A stretch of 64,000 nucleotides of DNA from Pseudomonadota bacterium (GTDB lineage Bacteria > Pseudomonadota > Gammaproteobacteria > Steroidobacterales > Woeseiaceae): positions 62,001 to 126,000 of the forward strand of contig JAQCGO010000003.1 of NCBI GenBank assembly GCA_027618995.1. The letters run 5' to 3'. Below the pieces are notes generated by a model. It worked only from the letters and a program-made list of their open reading frames with translations, was not told where the DNA came from and did no database searches. The position numbers and the translations under genes were made by a program. The stretch's first letter is position 1, and every line of letters begins with the position of its first letter. Below are positions 1 through 10,926 of the stretch, one piece after another.

Positions 1-1089
1 GTCGGCGGCGGCGGTAGCAATGCTGTCGCGCATATGGTCGATGCCGGAATTGAAGGTGTCGATTTCATATGCGCGAACACGGATGCACAGGCACTGAAAA
101 ATGCTCGCGTGCGTACGGCCTTGCAAATCGGCTGCAGCATTACCAAGGGATTGGGTGCCGGTGCCGATCCCGACATCGGGCGCCAGGCCGCGATGGAAGA
201 TCGCGACCGGATACACGAGGCAATCAAGGGTGCCGATATGCTGTTCATTACCGCCGGCATGGGTGGCGGTACCGGTACCGGAGCGGCCCCCATTGTTGCG
301 CAGGTCGCCAAGGAGCTGGGCATATTGACAGTGGCCGTGGTTACCAAGCCATTCGAAATGGAAGGCACGAAACGCCAGTTGCTTGCGGAACAGGGCATTG
401 CCGAGCTTGGCAAGTACGTTGACTCTCTGATCACCATTCCGAACGAGAAGTTGCTGACGGTGCTCGGTGGCGAAACGACCTTGCTGGACGCTTTCCGCGC
501 GGCTAACCAGGTGTTGCAGGGTGCAGTGCAGGGTATCGCCGAGCTGATTACACGGCCGGGACTGATCAACGTTGACTTCGCCGATGTCCGCACTGTGATG
601 GCCGAAATGGGCATGGCCATGATGGGTTCGGGCGAGTCGTCTGGTGAAGGCCGGGCGCACGAGGCGGCCGAAGCGGCCATATCGAGTCCGCTGCTGGAAG
701 ACATCAATCTTTCCGGTGCGAAGGGTATTCTGGCCAACGTCACGGCCGGTGCGGATCTTTCGATCGGTGAGTTCCAGGAAGTGGGCAGGACGATCAAAGC
801 ATTTGCGGCCCCGGATGCGACCGTGGTTATCGGTACCGTGATTGACCCGGACATGGTTGACCGTATTCGAGTCACCGTGGTTGCTACCGGTCTGGGCAAC
901 AATGTGGTCAGCGCCGAGTCGCCAATGCGCATCGTGCGGCGGGCTACCGCGGTTGCCGAGCCGAACTATCATGGTCTCGACAAGCCGACTGTGCAGCGGC
1001 AACGGGCTGTGGGCGACGGCCTCGACCACAGTGGACTGCAGGAAGAGCTGCTGGACATTCCAGCCTTCCTCAGGCGCCAGGCCGACTGA
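1..1089 (+). CDS. ftsZ: Cell division protein FtsZ (5' end cut by window edge)
   Basis: Open frame from base 1 (VGGGGSNAV..), tubulin signature GGGTGTGAAP, C-terminal peptide LDIPAFLRRQAD. Confidence 0.98.
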   Translation, partial: VGGGGSNAVAHMVDAGIEGVDFICANTDAQALKNARVRTALQIGCSITKGLGAGADPDIGRQAAMEDRDRIHEAIKGADMLFITAGMGGGTGTGAAPIVAQVAKELGILTVAVVTKPFEMEGTKRQLLAEQGIAELGKYVDSLITIPNEKLLTVLGGETTLLDAFRAANQVLQGAVQGIAELITRPGLINVDFADVRTVMAEMGMAMMGSGESSGEGRAHEAAEAAISSPLLEDINLSGAKGILANVTAGADLSIGEFQEVGRTIKAFAAPDATVVIGTVIDPDMVDRIRVTVVATGLGNNVVSAESPMRIVRRATAVAEPNYHGLDKPTVQRQRAVGDGLDHSGLQEELLDIPAFLRRQAD

Positions 1090-1276
1090 CGACCCGCTAC
1101 GTCAGTACGGCCAGACCTCCGCTTCGCCGGCCCGGTTCGACCGGGCCGGCAACCTTCCTGCCGGTACACAGCAGCTCTTCATACGAAACCGATAGAACGT
1201 CTCTAAGGGACTGAATTCTTGAAGAGTTTTTCAAGTATATGTTAACCTTGCGCAACTTCGCTGATTCCGAATTTCC

Positions 1277-2185
1277 ATGCTGCGACAACGAACACTGAAA
1301 ACCACCATCAGGGCAACCGGCATTGGGCTGCATACGGGCGAAAAGGTCTATATGACCTTGCGTCCGGCGGCTGAAAATTCTGGAATTACATTCCGTCGAG
1401 TCGATCTCGATCACCCTGTTGATATCAAGGCTGACCCGCGTCTCGTCGGCGAGACCATGCTGGGCACGACTCTGGTCAAAAATAGTGTCAAGGTTGCTAC
1501 GGTTGAACACCTGATGTCCGCGCTGGCGGGCCTCGGTATCGACAATGTGTATGTCGATCTGTCAGCTCCTGAAGTGCCCATCATGGATGGCAGCGCCGGG
1601 CCATTTGTGTTCTTGCTGCAGTCGGCAGGAATTGAAGAACAAAATGCTGCCAAACGGTTTATTCGCATCAAGAAAAAAGTGCGGGTTGAAGACGGCGACA
1701 AATGGGCAGAGTTACTGCCGTTCAACGGCTTCAAGGTGAGTTTCGAGGTGTATTTCAATCACCCCGTTTTCAACAAGCTGGTGCAGCATGCGAGTATTGA
1801 TTTCTCGTCGACCTCGTTTCTCAAAGAGGTCAGCCGGGCGCGCACGTTCTGTTTCCTGCGTGATGTCGAGGCGCTGCGTGAGCGCAACCTGACGCTTGGT
1901 GGCAGCATGGATAACGCCATCGTTCTCGATGACTATCGCATTCTTAATGAAGACGGACTGCGCTATGGCAATGAGTTTGTCATCCACAAGATTCTCGACG
2001 CGATCGGCGACATGTACCTGCTCGGGCATTGCGTCGTCGGCGAGTTTCGCGCGTACAAGTCCGGACATGACCTGAACAACAAATTGCTGCGCGCTCTGCT
2101 GGAGCAGGAATCGGCCTGGGAAGAAGTGACTTTCAAGGATCCGAAGAAGGCGCCAGTTTCTTACGCGACGCCGTCTTACGCCTAG
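1277..2185 (+). CDS. lpxC: UDP-3-O-acyl-N-acetylglucosamine deacetylase
   Basis: [45 protein letters not shown]; follows ftsZ. Confidence 0.98.
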   Translation: MLRQRTLKTTIRATGIGLHTGEKVYMTLRPAAENSGITFRRVDLDHPVDIKADPRLVGETMLGTTLVKNSVKVATVEHLMSALAGLGIDNVYVDLSAPEVPIMDGSAGPFVFLLQSAGIEEQNAAKRFIRIKKKVRVEDGDKWAELLPFNGFKVSFEVYFNHPVFNKLVQHASIDFSSTSFLKEVSRARTFCFLRDVEALRERNLTLGGSMDNAIVLDDYRILNEDGLRYGNEFVIHKILDAIGDMYLLGHCVVGEFRAYKSGHDLNNKLLRALLEQESAWEEVTFKDPKKAPVSYATPSYA

Positions 2186-2186
2186 C

Positions 2187-2242
2187 CGTCGCCCGCATGG
2201 CGGCCTCCCACAGGCATCGCCCGCGTGGTGGCCTCCTACGAG
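2187..2242. repeat. Two tandem copies of a REP-like extragenic palindromic element
   Basis: cgtcgcccgcatggcggcctcccacagg / catcgcccgcgtggtggcctcctacgag; related copies at 7182 and 27228. Confidence 0.6.
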
Positions 2243-2542
2243 CTAGTGTCGGCCAACCCGTACGGAGCAGCTGAGCACGGTTTTTCCTGAGCCGCGGGCG
2301 GCCGCCATCAGGCGCTCGCTTTCAAAACGCAATCGAGCCGCCCAGGCCGATGAACTGGCTAGAACCACCAGGGTGCCATCGTCGCGAATGTTGGCGGCGC
2401 TAATAGCCAGAGCCTGATCTTCGGGCAGGGCCTTTTGCAGCGCCTGGACGAGGTCACCCATCTCCCGGGCATGCCGGATTATGTCTCCTAAGCCCCCGTT
2501 ATTGCTGAGCATTAGCAGCTTTTCGAGGCGTTTTTCGGTCAT
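2243..2542 (-). CDS. DciA-like DUF721 domain protein
   Basis: Small protein between lpxC and the M23/secA genes, LVVLASSSAWAARLRFESERLMAAAR resembles the DUF721 core. Confidence 0.7.
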   Translation of the reverse strand: MTEKRLEKLLMLSNNGGLGDIIRHAREMGDLVQALQKALPEDQALAISAANIRDDGTLVVLASSSAWAARLRFESERLMAAARGSGKTVLSCSVRVGRH

Positions 2543-2647
2543 TGAAGTGTGACGCAGTTAGCGATTTTGCAGGCTCCAGAGCGACTAAATGCCCGGTTCG
2601 GGCTGTGATTTCTTGTATTAAAAACCGACATTATGCATATTGTGCCT

Positions 2648-2734
2648 TCGATAAGGGCAAACCCGTTGAAAGACGGGGACGCAAAACCACCGGTCTAAGG
2701 GACTTGATCCTACGACAGCGGGGCTACCGAAGTG
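2648..2734 (+). ncRNA. Cyclic di-GMP-I (GEMM-I) riboswitch
   Basis: AAGGGCAAACCCGTTGAAAGACGGGGACGCAAAACCACCGGTCTAAGG...CCTACGACAGCGGGGCTACCGAAG matches the GEMM-I consensus (GGGCAAACC, GAAA tetraloop, GGGACGCAAA.CC, CUAA, AGCGGGGyUACCGA). Confidence 0.92.
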
Positions 2735-2832
2735 AAGATTGACAGCAGCTCCAGAACAATAAGAGTACGCCGCATTATGGGCGGCGCTGAATTGTCAACA
2801 ATTGATACGCAGGCACGCTCGAGGTTATCTCG

Positions 2833-3765
2833 ATGAATGTAGTTATTTTCGGCAAGGGCTTCGGCAAGCCCAGGCAACTTAGTCTGTCCGGCCTCTGGGT
2901 CTGGGCGGCGGCGGTTGGTATGGCGGCGATTGTATCTGCCGCAGGATTTGCCGGCGGCTACTGGCTGTCATCGACGACGGGTTCGGGAGTCAGCCAGAAC
3001 GAGGTGGCAAGTCTGGCCACCGAACTCGACCTGCAACGAGAGCATATTGCGACGATTAGGCAGTCGAGCGAAGACACACTGGATGCGTTGGCCATTCGCA
3101 TCGCTCAGATGAATGCGCATGTCATTCGACTTGATGCGCTGGGACGTCGATTGACGGGGATGGCCGATCTCGACGATGGCGAATTCGACTTCGATTCGGC
3201 GCCCGCGATGGGTGGTCCGGAGGAACCCGTCGCTACGGGTTCGAACATTACAGTCCCCGGGCTTGTCGACCACATGCAGGCACTTGACTACCAACTTGAC
3301 AATCGGGAATCGCAATTGCGCGTACTCGAAAGCATGCTGATGAACCAGAACCTCAAGGATCGTGTATATCCACAAGGGCGCCCCGTTGGCGCCGGCTGGA
3401 TCTCATCCTATTTCGGTAAACGGACCGACCCGTTTACGGGCAAGCCGGCCAACCACACCGGTATCGACTTCGCTGGCAAGTTCGGGGCGGAAGTGATCGC
3501 CGTTGCCGATGGCGTGGTTACCTGGTCCGCCGATCGCTACGGCTACGGCATGATGGTCGAAATCAATCACGGCAACAGCTACTCGACGCGTTATGCACAC
3601 AATTCCGAGAATCTCGTCGAGGTTGGTGACGAGGTAAAGAAAGGTCAGGCTGTGGCGCGGATCGGTGATTCCGGTCGTGCCACCGGGCCAAACCTGCACT
3701 TTGAGGTACTCAAGGGCGGCAGTCGCGTCAATCCGGTGAATTTCATCCGCGAATCCACGAAGTAG
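2833..3765 (+). CDS. M23 (LytM-like) metallopeptidase with N-terminal membrane anchor
   Basis: Single TM, HTGIDFA and NLHFEVLKGG motifs. Confidence 0.93.
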   Translation: MNVVIFGKGFGKPRQLSLSGLWVWAAAVGMAAIVSAAGFAGGYWLSSTTGSGVSQNEVASLATELDLQREHIATIRQSSEDTLDALAIRIAQMNAHVIRLDALGRRLTGMADLDDGEFDFDSAPAMGGPEEPVATGSNITVPGLVDHMQALDYQLDNRESQLRVLESMLMNQNLKDRVYPQGRPVGAGWISSYFGKRTDPFTGKPANHTGIDFAGKFGAEVIAVADGVVTWSADRYGYGMMVEINHGNSYSTRYAHNSENLVEVGDEVKKGQAVARIGDSGRATGPNLHFEVLKGGSRVNPVNFIRESTK

Positions 3766-3875
3766 TTCGCAAGTCCTGGCCGCCGCCAGGCATATCGATA
3801 TCCCGGAAATCGCCCTTAAATCGCCAGTTTCGATAGAATACCGGGCTTTCTGCGCCCATTAGTTCAGGAGCCCAC

Positions 3876-6779
3876 GTGGCAAATTTCTTGACCCGAATTT
3901 TCGGTAGTCGTAACCAGCGCCTGTTGCGCCAATACTCTAAAACCGTAAGCGGCATTAATACCCTCGAAGCTGGCCTGCAAGAACTTGACGACGCGAGTCT
4001 GCGCGCCAAGACCGACGAATTCCGCGCGCGCTACGCGGACGGCGAGACCTTGCAAGAGCTGTTGATTGAAACCTTCGCCGTCGCGCGCGAGGCGGCCCGG
4101 CGAACCCTGGGAATGCGTCCGTTTGATGTGCAGCTGATCGGAGGCATGGTACTGCAAGACGGCAATATCGCGGAAATGCGTACCGGTGAAGGCAAGACCC
4201 TGGTCGCCACGCTGCCGGCCTATTTGAATGCAATGAGCTCCAACGGTGTGCACGTCGTCACGGTCAACGAATACCTGGCGCAACGCGACGCAGACTGGAT
4301 GCGACCGGTTTACGAATTTCTTGGACTGACCGTTGGCGTGTCCAAAAGCGGCCAGATGCAGGAGGAGAAACGCGCCGCGTACAGCTGTGACATCACGTAC
4401 GCAACTAACAATGAACTCGGCTTCGACTACCTGCGCGACAATCTCGCGTTTTCGCTGCAGGACAAGGTGCAGCGCAAATTGAATTTCGCGATTGTCGACG
4501 AAGTCGACTCGATCCTGATCGATGAAGCGCGTACGCCGCTGATTATTTCCGGCCCGGCCGAATCCAGTACGGACCTGCACGGCCACATCAACAAGCTGAT
4601 TCCGAAGCTGAATAAACACGAGGAGTCGGAAGCGGAAAAGAATTTCGACATCATGGCGAAGCGCGTTTCGCTGCTCGACGAGAAAGGTAAAGCGATCAAA
4701 GTTGCGGGCGCAAACGGCGAGCAATCCGAGCTCATGAGTCTCGAGCAAGCTGTAGAAATCGGCGATCAACATGGTGCGGACGTTGTCGCGGTCGGTGAGG
4801 AGGGCAAGGCTGTAGCCTGCAAGCTGGTGCGGCGCGGTGATTACGTGACCGACGAAAAGGCCAAGCAGGCGCACATGACCGAGGATGGTCATCAAAAGGT
4901 CGAGTTGCTCATGGCGCGGGCGGGCCTGTTGCAGGAAGGCGAGAGCCTGTACGACGCCGGCAATATTCGTTTGCTGCATCACCTGAATGCAGCGCTTAGA
5001 GCGCATGCTATCTATCAGCGCGATGTCGAATACATCGTCAAGGACGGCGAGGTGGTCATCGTTGATGAATTCACCGGCCGTACGATGCCGGGTCGCCGCT
5101 GGTCAGACGGTCTTCATCAGGCGATTGAGGCGAAAGAAGGCGTCGCAATTCGGCAGGAGAATCAGACGGTCGCATCGATCACGTTTCAGAACTACTTTCG
5201 CCTGTACCAAAACCTCTCCGGCATGACCGGTACCGCGGACACCGAGGCGTTCGAATTTCAACAGATTTACGGGCTCGAAGTTGTCGTAATTCCCACAAAT
5301 CAGGCCATGGTTCGCATCGACTCGCCGGACCTGCTGTATCTGACGAAAACAGACAAGTTTGAGGCGATCATTGAAGATATTGTCGATTGCCGGGAGCGCG
5401 GCCAGCCTGTGCTTGTTGGAACCACCTCAGTCGAGGCCTCGGAATTACTGTCAAAACTGCTCACCGAACGCAAGATCGATCACGCGGTATTGAACGCCAA
5501 GCAGCACGAGCGTGAGGCTATCGTTGTCCAGCAGGCCGGTCGACCTGGTGCGATCACCATTGCGACCAACATGGCCGGTCGGGGTACCGATATCGTTCTC
5601 GGCGGCAACCTGGACGCGGAAATTGCCGCAGCGGGTGAGGGCGCCGATGTCGACAATATTCGTGCCGAGTGGCGGCTACGCCATGACGCCGTGCTGGCGT
5701 CTGGCGGCCTGCACATAGTTGGCACCGAGCGACATGAATCGCGGCGCATTGACAATCAGCTCAGGGGTCGATCCGGTCGGCAGGGCGATGCGGGATCCTC
5801 AAGATTTTACCTCTCGCTCGAGGATACGCTGATGCGTATTTTCGGTGATCCGGAGCGTACCAAGTCCTTGCTTGGACGGGCTGGCATGCGCCCGGGCGAA
5901 GCTATAGAAAGCAGGCTGCTGTCGCGGCAGATCGAGCGAGCGCAGCGCAAAGTCGAAGCGCACAACTTTGATATTCGCAAGAACCTGCTTGAGTACGATG
6001 ACGTTGCCAATGACCAACGCAGGGTGGTTTATCACCAGCGCACTGAACTGATGGCGGCAGAGGAGATCGAGGATTCGGTTGCGGCAATTCGCGACGAGGT
6101 CGTCGGCGGCCTGGTGCAGCAATACATCGCGCCGGGCAGCCTGGAGGAGCAATGGGATCCCGAAGGGCTGAATCAGGCCCTGACCGCCGATTTTGCTCTG
6201 CACGTGGACGTGGCACGTTGGATTCGCGAGGACAAGTCGCTTAACGCTGACGGCATTCGGCAACGCTGTATCGATGAAGCCGACAAAACATACCAGGCTC
6301 GAACCAGTGCGGTCGGTAGCGAACTGATGCGCAACGTTGAAAAGCAGGTCATGTTGCGCCAGCTCGATCACCATTGGAAAGAGCACCTTGCCGGCATGGA
6401 TCACTTGCGCCAGGGTATCGGTCTACGCTCATACGCACAAAAGAATCCGAAGCAGGAATACAAACGCGAGGCATTCGAAATGTTTGGCGCGATGCTGGAA
6501 CAAGTCAAGCATGACACGATCAGCATTCTCGCCCGAGTTCGGGTTCAGGGCGAGCAGGATCTCGATGATTCGGCCGAGCGGCGGCGCGCGGCGGCGGCCC
6601 TGAAATTCCAGCATGCGGAAGCCACGGCGCTCGGCGACGGCGTACCTCAGTCGCCAGCATCGCAACGACCGGAAGCAGTCGAGACGTTCAAGCGCGAATC
6701 ACCCAAGGTTGGCCGAAATGAAGCCTGCCCTTGCGGATCGGGCAAGAAATTCAAGCAATGCCACGGCAAACTTGCCTAG
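3876..6779 (+). CDS. secA: Preprotein translocase ATPase SecA
   Basis: [40 protein letters not shown]-terminal SEC-C motif [14 protein letters not shown]. Confidence 0.99.
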   Translation: MANFLTRIFGSRNQRLLRQYSKTVSGINTLEAGLQELDDASLRAKTDEFRARYADGETLQELLIETFAVAREAARRTLGMRPFDVQLIGGMVLQDGNIAEMRTGEGKTLVATLPAYLNAMSSNGVHVVTVNEYLAQRDADWMRPVYEFLGLTVGVSKSGQMQEEKRAAYSCDITYATNNELGFDYLRDNLAFSLQDKVQRKLNFAIVDEVDSILIDEARTPLIISGPAESSTDLHGHINKLIPKLNKHEESEAEKNFDIMAKRVSLLDEKGKAIKVAGANGEQSELMSLEQAVEIGDQHGADVVAVGEEGKAVACKLVRRGDYVTDEKAKQAHMTEDGHQKVELLMARAGLLQEGESLYDAGNIRLLHHLNAALRAHAIYQRDVEYIVKDGEVVIVDEFTGRTMPGRRWSDGLHQAIEAKEGVAIRQENQTVASITFQNYFRLYQNLSGMTGTADTEAFEFQQIYGLEVVVIPTNQAMVRIDSPDLLYLTKTDKFEAIIEDIVDCRERGQPVLVGTTSVEASELLSKLLTERKIDHAVLNAKQHEREAIVVQQAGRPGAITIATNMAGRGTDIVLGGNLDAEIAAAGEGADVDNIRAEWRLRHDAVLASGGLHIVGTERHESRRIDNQLRGRSGRQGDAGSSRFYLSLEDTLMRIFGDPERTKSLLGRAGMRPGEAIESRLLSRQIERAQRKVEAHNFDIRKNLLEYDDVANDQRRVVYHQRTELMAAEEIEDSVAAIRDEVVGGLVQQYIAPGSLEEQWDPEGLNQALTADFALHVDVARWIREDKSLNADGIRQRCIDEADKTYQARTSAVGSELMRNVEKQVMLRQLDHHWKEHLAGMDHLRQGIGLRSYAQKNPKQEYKREAFEMFGAMLEQVKHDTISILARVRVQGEQDLDDSAERRRAAAALKFQHAEATALGDGVPQSPASQRPEAVETFKRESPKVGRNEACPCGSGKKFKQCHGKLA

Positions 6780-6791
6780 TCACAGCGGCGC

Positions 6792-7181
6792 ATGATTCGT
6801 TTACATGTTGCAGCCGGCATTCTGCGCAACGAGGCCGGTCAGGTACTGATCACTGAGCGCCTTTGTGACGGACCTTACAACGGTCTGTGGGAGTTTCCGG
6901 GTGGCAAGATTCGCACGGGCGAGTCGCCTGATGACGCATTGCGCCGGGAGCTGAATGAGGAGCTTGGTGTTGATGCGATAACCGTCGCTCCGTTCATGAA
7001 CTTGTCGCACACCTATCCGGATCGCTCTGTCGAGCTTGAGTTTTTTCTCGTCGACGAGTGGCGGGGTGAGCCATCCGGGCTCGATGGCCAGCGTATCCGC
7101 TGGGTCCCGGTTGCCGAGTTGGACATCGCTGAACTACTGCCGGCCGACGGCCCAATAGTCATAGCCTTGCAAGAGAGATAG
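6792..7181 (+). CDS. mutT: 8-oxo-dGTP diphosphatase, Nudix/MutT
   Basis: Nudix box GGKIRTGESPDDALRRELNEELG. Confidence 0.9.
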   Translation: MIRLHVAAGILRNEAGQVLITERLCDGPYNGLWEFPGGKIRTGESPDDALRRELNEELGVDAITVAPFMNLSHTYPDRSVELEFFLVDEWRGEPSGLDGQRIRWVPVAELDIAELLPADGPIVIALQER

Positions 7182-7206
7182 TCGCCCGCATAGCGACCTC
7201 ACACAG
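7182..7206. repeat. REP-like extragenic element
   Basis: gtcgcccgcatagcgacctcacacag, directly after the mutT stop and related to the 2187 and 27228 copies. Confidence 0.5.
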
Positions 7207-7211
7207 CCCAG

Positions 7212-8033
7212 TTAGCAGATGCTGAGCTGAAACGGTACGTCGTGGCCGGTCTGGACGGCGCGGCTGCCAACCGTTGACCATTCCAGAAATCGCACCGTGA
7301 AGCGATGTTGGCTGCCGCTGATCTCGGGATACAGTGCACTGGCCTCAAGTAAGTTCACGCGCAACAAGCGGCAATTCGCATCCTTTTGCGTGTTGTGTTG
7401 GTACATACCGTTGATTGCGAGCTTGTTCGATGGTTGCGCGCTTTCGCGTATCAGCCAGAGCACTTCCGTAACTGCATCGCATAGCGGTCGGATTGCGCCT
7501 ATCCAGGCATTCGTATCCTTGCAACGCCTGGCAAAAGACTGGCGTAGCCAGTGACTGTATTCGGGCAGATCGAATTCGCAGGTACCGCCAGGAATTGCAC
7601 TGCGATTCTTGATCGCATTCAGAAAGTCAGAGTCCTTCAGGGGTTGCAGGAACGCAACGCCAATGCCGCTGAGTTCGGCGCGACTCTGAATCAGGTTGCG
7701 TACCAGCACATCGAGGCGGCGTGTATCGACACCCGGCTGACTCTGGTAGCGCTGCAACATAGTCAGTTGCTGATCGAGTTCCTTGTGTACTTCGCTACGC
7801 ACGTCGCCCCGCGACAGGATCGCTATGATTTCCAACAGGCCTGAGATCGTCGCGCGAGTTGCCCAGTCGTTTTCCTGCTCGACGTTATGCAGCATCTGCT
7901 GATACAGAAATTCGAGTCGCATGAACATGCGCATGCGTTCAGATACGGGTTGCTCGTAGTAGGTCGGCTGGCCCGATACCGCTGGCGCGGTTTTGTCATT
8001 CGCAGGTTTTGGCATCGGGCTATTTTGCGCCAC
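7212..8033 (-). CDS. zapD: Cell division protein ZapD
   Basis: YEQPVSERMRMFMRLEFLYQQ; beside coaE and pilD. Confidence 0.92.
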   Translation of the reverse strand: MAQNSPMPKPANDKTAPAVSGQPTYYEQPVSERMRMFMRLEFLYQQMLHNVEQENDWATRATISGLLEIIAILSRGDVRSEVHKELDQQLTMLQRYQSQPGVDTRRLDVLVRNLIQSRAELSGIGVAFLQPLKDSDFLNAIKNRSAIPGGTCEFDLPEYSHWLRQSFARRCKDTNAWIGAIRPLCDAVTEVLWLIRESAQPSNKLAINGMYQHNTQKDANCRLLRVNLLEASALYPEISGSQHRFTVRFLEWSTVGSRAVQTGHDVPFQLSIC

Positions 8034-8035
8034 CC

Positions 8036-8650
8036 CTAGCTTGCAGGCAAATGAGCCAGTGCGGTGTAGGTGTCGTGCAATCCCGACACCTGGGCCGATA
8101 AAGATTCGACGTCCGAGTCGTTATGAACGACATCATCGGCAATCGCCAGGCGTTGTTCGCGGCTCGCCTGCGAAGCAAGAATGCGCCGCGCCTGTTCTTC
8201 CGACCCTGAATCCCGGGCCAGCAGACGCCTGATCTGGGTGTCCTCGTCGCAATCGACGACCAGGATGCGATCAACGTGCTCCCGAAGCAGTGACTCGCTT
8301 AATAGCGGTACGACGACCAGCAGGTAATCGCCGTTGGCTGCAGCGATCCGGCGAATCGTTTCCCGCTGGATTTTGGGGTGCAGAATAGCTTCCAGCCGAT
8401 GGCGAGCTGCAGCGTCCGCAAATACGTGCCGGCGCATGGCGCTGCGATCCAGGGTTCCATGAGCGTCAAATACGTCCGCACCGAACGCAGCGCGAATCTC
8501 AGCCAGGGCCGGTTGACCGGCCTGTACGACTTCGCGGGCGATAATGTCGGTATCGATCACAGTAACGCCGAGCGCGGCGAAAAGATTGGCAACCGTCGTT
8601 TTGCCGCTGGCGATCCCGCCGGTCAGGCCAATGCGTAGCGGTTTTGGCAT
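8036..8650 (-). CDS. coaE: Dephospho-CoA kinase
   Basis: IGLTGGIASGKTTVANLFAALGVTVIDTD. Confidence 0.97.
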   Translation of the reverse strand: MPKPLRIGLTGGIASGKTTVANLFAALGVTVIDTDIIAREVVQAGQPALAEIRAAFGADVFDAHGTLDRSAMRRHVFADAAARHRLEAILHPKIQRETIRRIAAANGDYLLVVVPLLSESLLREHVDRILVVDCDEDTQIRRLLARDSGSEEQARRILASQASREQRLAIADDVVHNDSDVESLSAQVSGLHDTYTALAHLPAS

Positions 8651-8660
8651 GGTCGAGCCT

Positions 8661-9545
8661 TTACATCATGGTGTCGAGATAGGCGTTCTTGATCGTATCG
8701 ACGCCGAGCATCATCGTCATCCACCCGGCGGCGGCCAAATAGGGCCCGAACGGAATCGGTAATTGCCGGTCCCGTCCGCGCAGCACGATGAGGCCGATGC
8801 CTGCAACTGCGCCCACCACGGCGGACATCAGAATAATGATCGGCACGGCTTCCAGCCCCAGCCACGCGCCGAGGGCGGCCAATAGTTTGAAGTCGCCGTA
8901 GCCCATGCCTTCCTTGCCGGTAGCCAGCTTGAAAAGCTGGTACACACTCCACAGGCTGAGATAACCGACCATCGCGCCCAGGATGCTATCGGCCGGCGAA
9001 ACGAACAGGGACTGGGCTGGCATCGGGTGCAACAAACTCATACCGAGTCCGACCCAGACCATGGGCACGACAATCGAGTCAGGAATCAGTTGATGGTCGT
9101 AGTCAATCACACTGATGGCAACCAGCGCGCAGGTCAGGCCGATCGCCATGAGTGCTTCCCAGCCGAAGCCAAATTGCCAGGCACAGGACGCTGCCAGGAT
9201 TGCACTCAGTGATTCGATCAGGGGATAACGTGTCGAGATCTTCTGTTTGCAGCCAGCACAACGGCCCCGCAGCATCAGGTAGCTGACTACCGGTATGTTT
9301 TGCCAGGCATTGATCTGCGCGCCGCACGACGGGCAGGCGGATCGGGGCAAAATGAGATTGAACGGAGCATCAGGTATCTCCGGTGCCGGCGTGCTTTGCA
9401 ATTCCGCACATTGCTCGCGCCATTCGCGATGCATCATGAGCGGCAGCCGGTAGATGACAACATTCAGGAAGCTACCGACCAGGAGTGCAAAAACGAACGC
9501 GACGGCGATAAAGAGTTCGGGTGACTGGGAGAATAGTTCAACCAT
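8661..9545 (-). CDS. pilD: Prepilin peptidase / N-methyltransferase
   Basis: Paired CxxC motifs CPSCGAQINAWQNIPVVSYLMLRGRCAGC; GMGYGDFKLLAALGAWLG. Confidence 0.97.
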   Translation of the reverse strand: MVELFSQSPELFIAVAFVFALLVGSFLNVVIYRLPLMMHREWREQCAELQSTPAPEIPDAPFNLILPRSACPSCGAQINAWQNIPVVSYLMLRGRCAGCKQKISTRYPLIESLSAILAASCAWQFGFGWEALMAIGLTCALVAISVIDYDHQLIPDSIVVPMVWVGLGMSLLHPMPAQSLFVSPADSILGAMVGYLSLWSVYQLFKLATGKEGMGYGDFKLLAALGAWLGLEAVPIIILMSAVVGAVAGIGLIVLRGRDRQLPIPFGPYLAAAGWMTMMLGVDTIKNAYLDTMM

Positions 9546-9577
9546 CCTGTTGCTCCGGAAAGTCCGTACCTGACACA

Positions 9578-9616
9578 AACAAAAACGGCGCTCGGAGTTT
9601 CCTCTGAACGCCGTTG
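9578..9616 (-). terminator. Rho-independent terminator after the first pilin gene
   Basis: Minus-strand AACGGCGttcagaggaaactccgagCGCCGTT followed by TTTTG. Confidence 0.75.
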
Positions 9617-9803
9617 CAATGCAATTGTGTGGCGGATGTGACCTATAAAAATGCCGCTCGATCGTGCCTGTGAGCATTACAGTCTCACTGATCCAAGTCC
9701 CCGGATCAACTCGATTTTGTGCAGCTTGTCACAGTTAAGGGAATTGATTAAGTCAAACCCCGAAAATAGTCCGGACAGACTATTTTGCTACGTAACTCAG
9801 GCC

Positions 9804-10301
9804 CTAATTCCTGCAGCTGGACGGCAGGTATCGCGTTTCGACGGTCGGTGCCTGGTGAGCAGAGCTTACACCCCCACCGCTCAATTCAACGGCACCTGCG
9901 GGTGCGCCCGCAGCTCCGCAGCGCCACATGACGCTGCCACTTTGTGACATGTAGGGCGTGAAAGAAATAGTGTCGTTCTGAATATTCTGGTGCGCGTCAT
10001 TGTTGAAGGTAACCTGGACCCGGCCATCAATGATGTCGACCTCGCTGACGTAACTGCCCTGGGTGTCAGCGGGCGCTGCTGTCATGCCGGCGGCCGATCG
10101 ATCCGCGGGTGGCCTGCCTTCCATATTGAATGCGTCAACGACTGGCGCCTTTGCGCCGGCCGCCATATTGATCGCCTCCGCCACCTGCGCACGCACTGTG
10201 TAGGTCTGATAGGCCGAAACAGCGATGGATGCCAGGATGACGATGATCGCCACAACGATCATTAACTCGATCAGCGTAAAACCTTGGTTCAGATTTTTCA
10301 T
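9804..10301 (-). CDS. Type IV pilin (PilA-like), copy 1
   Basis: [32 protein letters not shown] prepilin signal; C-terminal Cys pair. Confidence 0.92.
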   Translation of the reverse strand: MKNLNQGFTLIELMIVVAIIVILASIAVSAYQTYTVRAQVAEAINMAAGAKAPVVDAFNMEGRPPADRSAAGMTAAPADTQGSYVSEVDIIDGRVQVTFNNDAHQNIQNDTISFTPYMSQSGSVMWRCGAAGAPAGAVELSGGGVSSAHQAPTVETRYLPSSCRN

Positions 10302-10344
10302 GGGGTTCACCGGGCTTGATGTTACTGGATTCCCACTAGCGGCT

Positions 10345-10378
10345 GAAAAAAAGCCCCGAGCAGGCCGGGGTTTCTTGA
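10345..10378 (-). terminator. Rho-independent terminator between the two pilin genes
   Basis: Minus strand AAACCCCGgcctgctCGGGGCTTTTTTTC. Confidence 0.75.
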
Positions 10379-10414
10379 CTGACCACTTAGGCAAAAAGCA
10401 CTAAGTGTAAAGTC

Positions 10415-10849
10415 TTAGGTGCGGCAAGCCGCTGGCAGATGCTTGTTTAAAATCACCCCGCCAGCGCTGGTGCAAACCCACTGAACGCTGCCTACTGTCG
10501 CCGTGACCGGCGCGAGCTGGAGAGTCTGGCCCGCGATTACAGTATTCGCACTGTTGCCATAGGTCACGGTAATTATGCCGTTGGCTACGGTAACCAGCGA
10601 TACGTATTTGCCCTGGATTTGCGCAGCGAGAGCCAGCCCGGCAATGGTGTTGTCGACCGGCAAGGAGCCACGATCCTGGTAATACTTGGTAACGGCTGCT
10701 TTCGCGCCGTCGGACAGATTCAGGCCCTCAAAAACCTGAGCGCGAATCCTGATGTCCTGGTAAGCGGGAATAGCGATGGTCGCCAAAATACCGATAATCG
10801 CGACTACGATTATCAGTTCGATAAGTGTAAAACCCTGTTGCTTCTTCAT
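10415..10849 (-). CDS. Type IV pilin (PilA-like), copy 2
   Basis: [34 protein letters not shown]-terminal Cys pair. Confidence 0.94.
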   Translation of the reverse strand: MKKQQGFTLIELIIVVAIIGILATIAIPAYQDIRIRAQVFEGLNLSDGAKAAVTKYYQDRGSLPVDNTIAGLALAAQIQGKYVSLVTVANGIITVTYGNSANTVIAGQTLQLAPVTATVGSVQWVCTSAGGVILNKHLPAACRT

Positions 10850-10926
10850 TTGTCTGTCTCCGTGAAAATGAACGTTCTTGAATAAGGCGTCGTCGCCAGT
10901 TGTGTCGCGCCAAGCAGTTGAGCCGC

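Noticed and set aside
1219-1242. cttgaagagtttttcaag small palindrome between ftsZ and lpxC as a regulator site
   Set aside because: Short and AT-rich, overlapping a plausible promoter; no specific regulator can be named from sequence alone.
3864-5006. 380-aa minus-strand ORF opposite secA
   Set aside because: Shadow ORF of secA codon bias with no recognisable motif.
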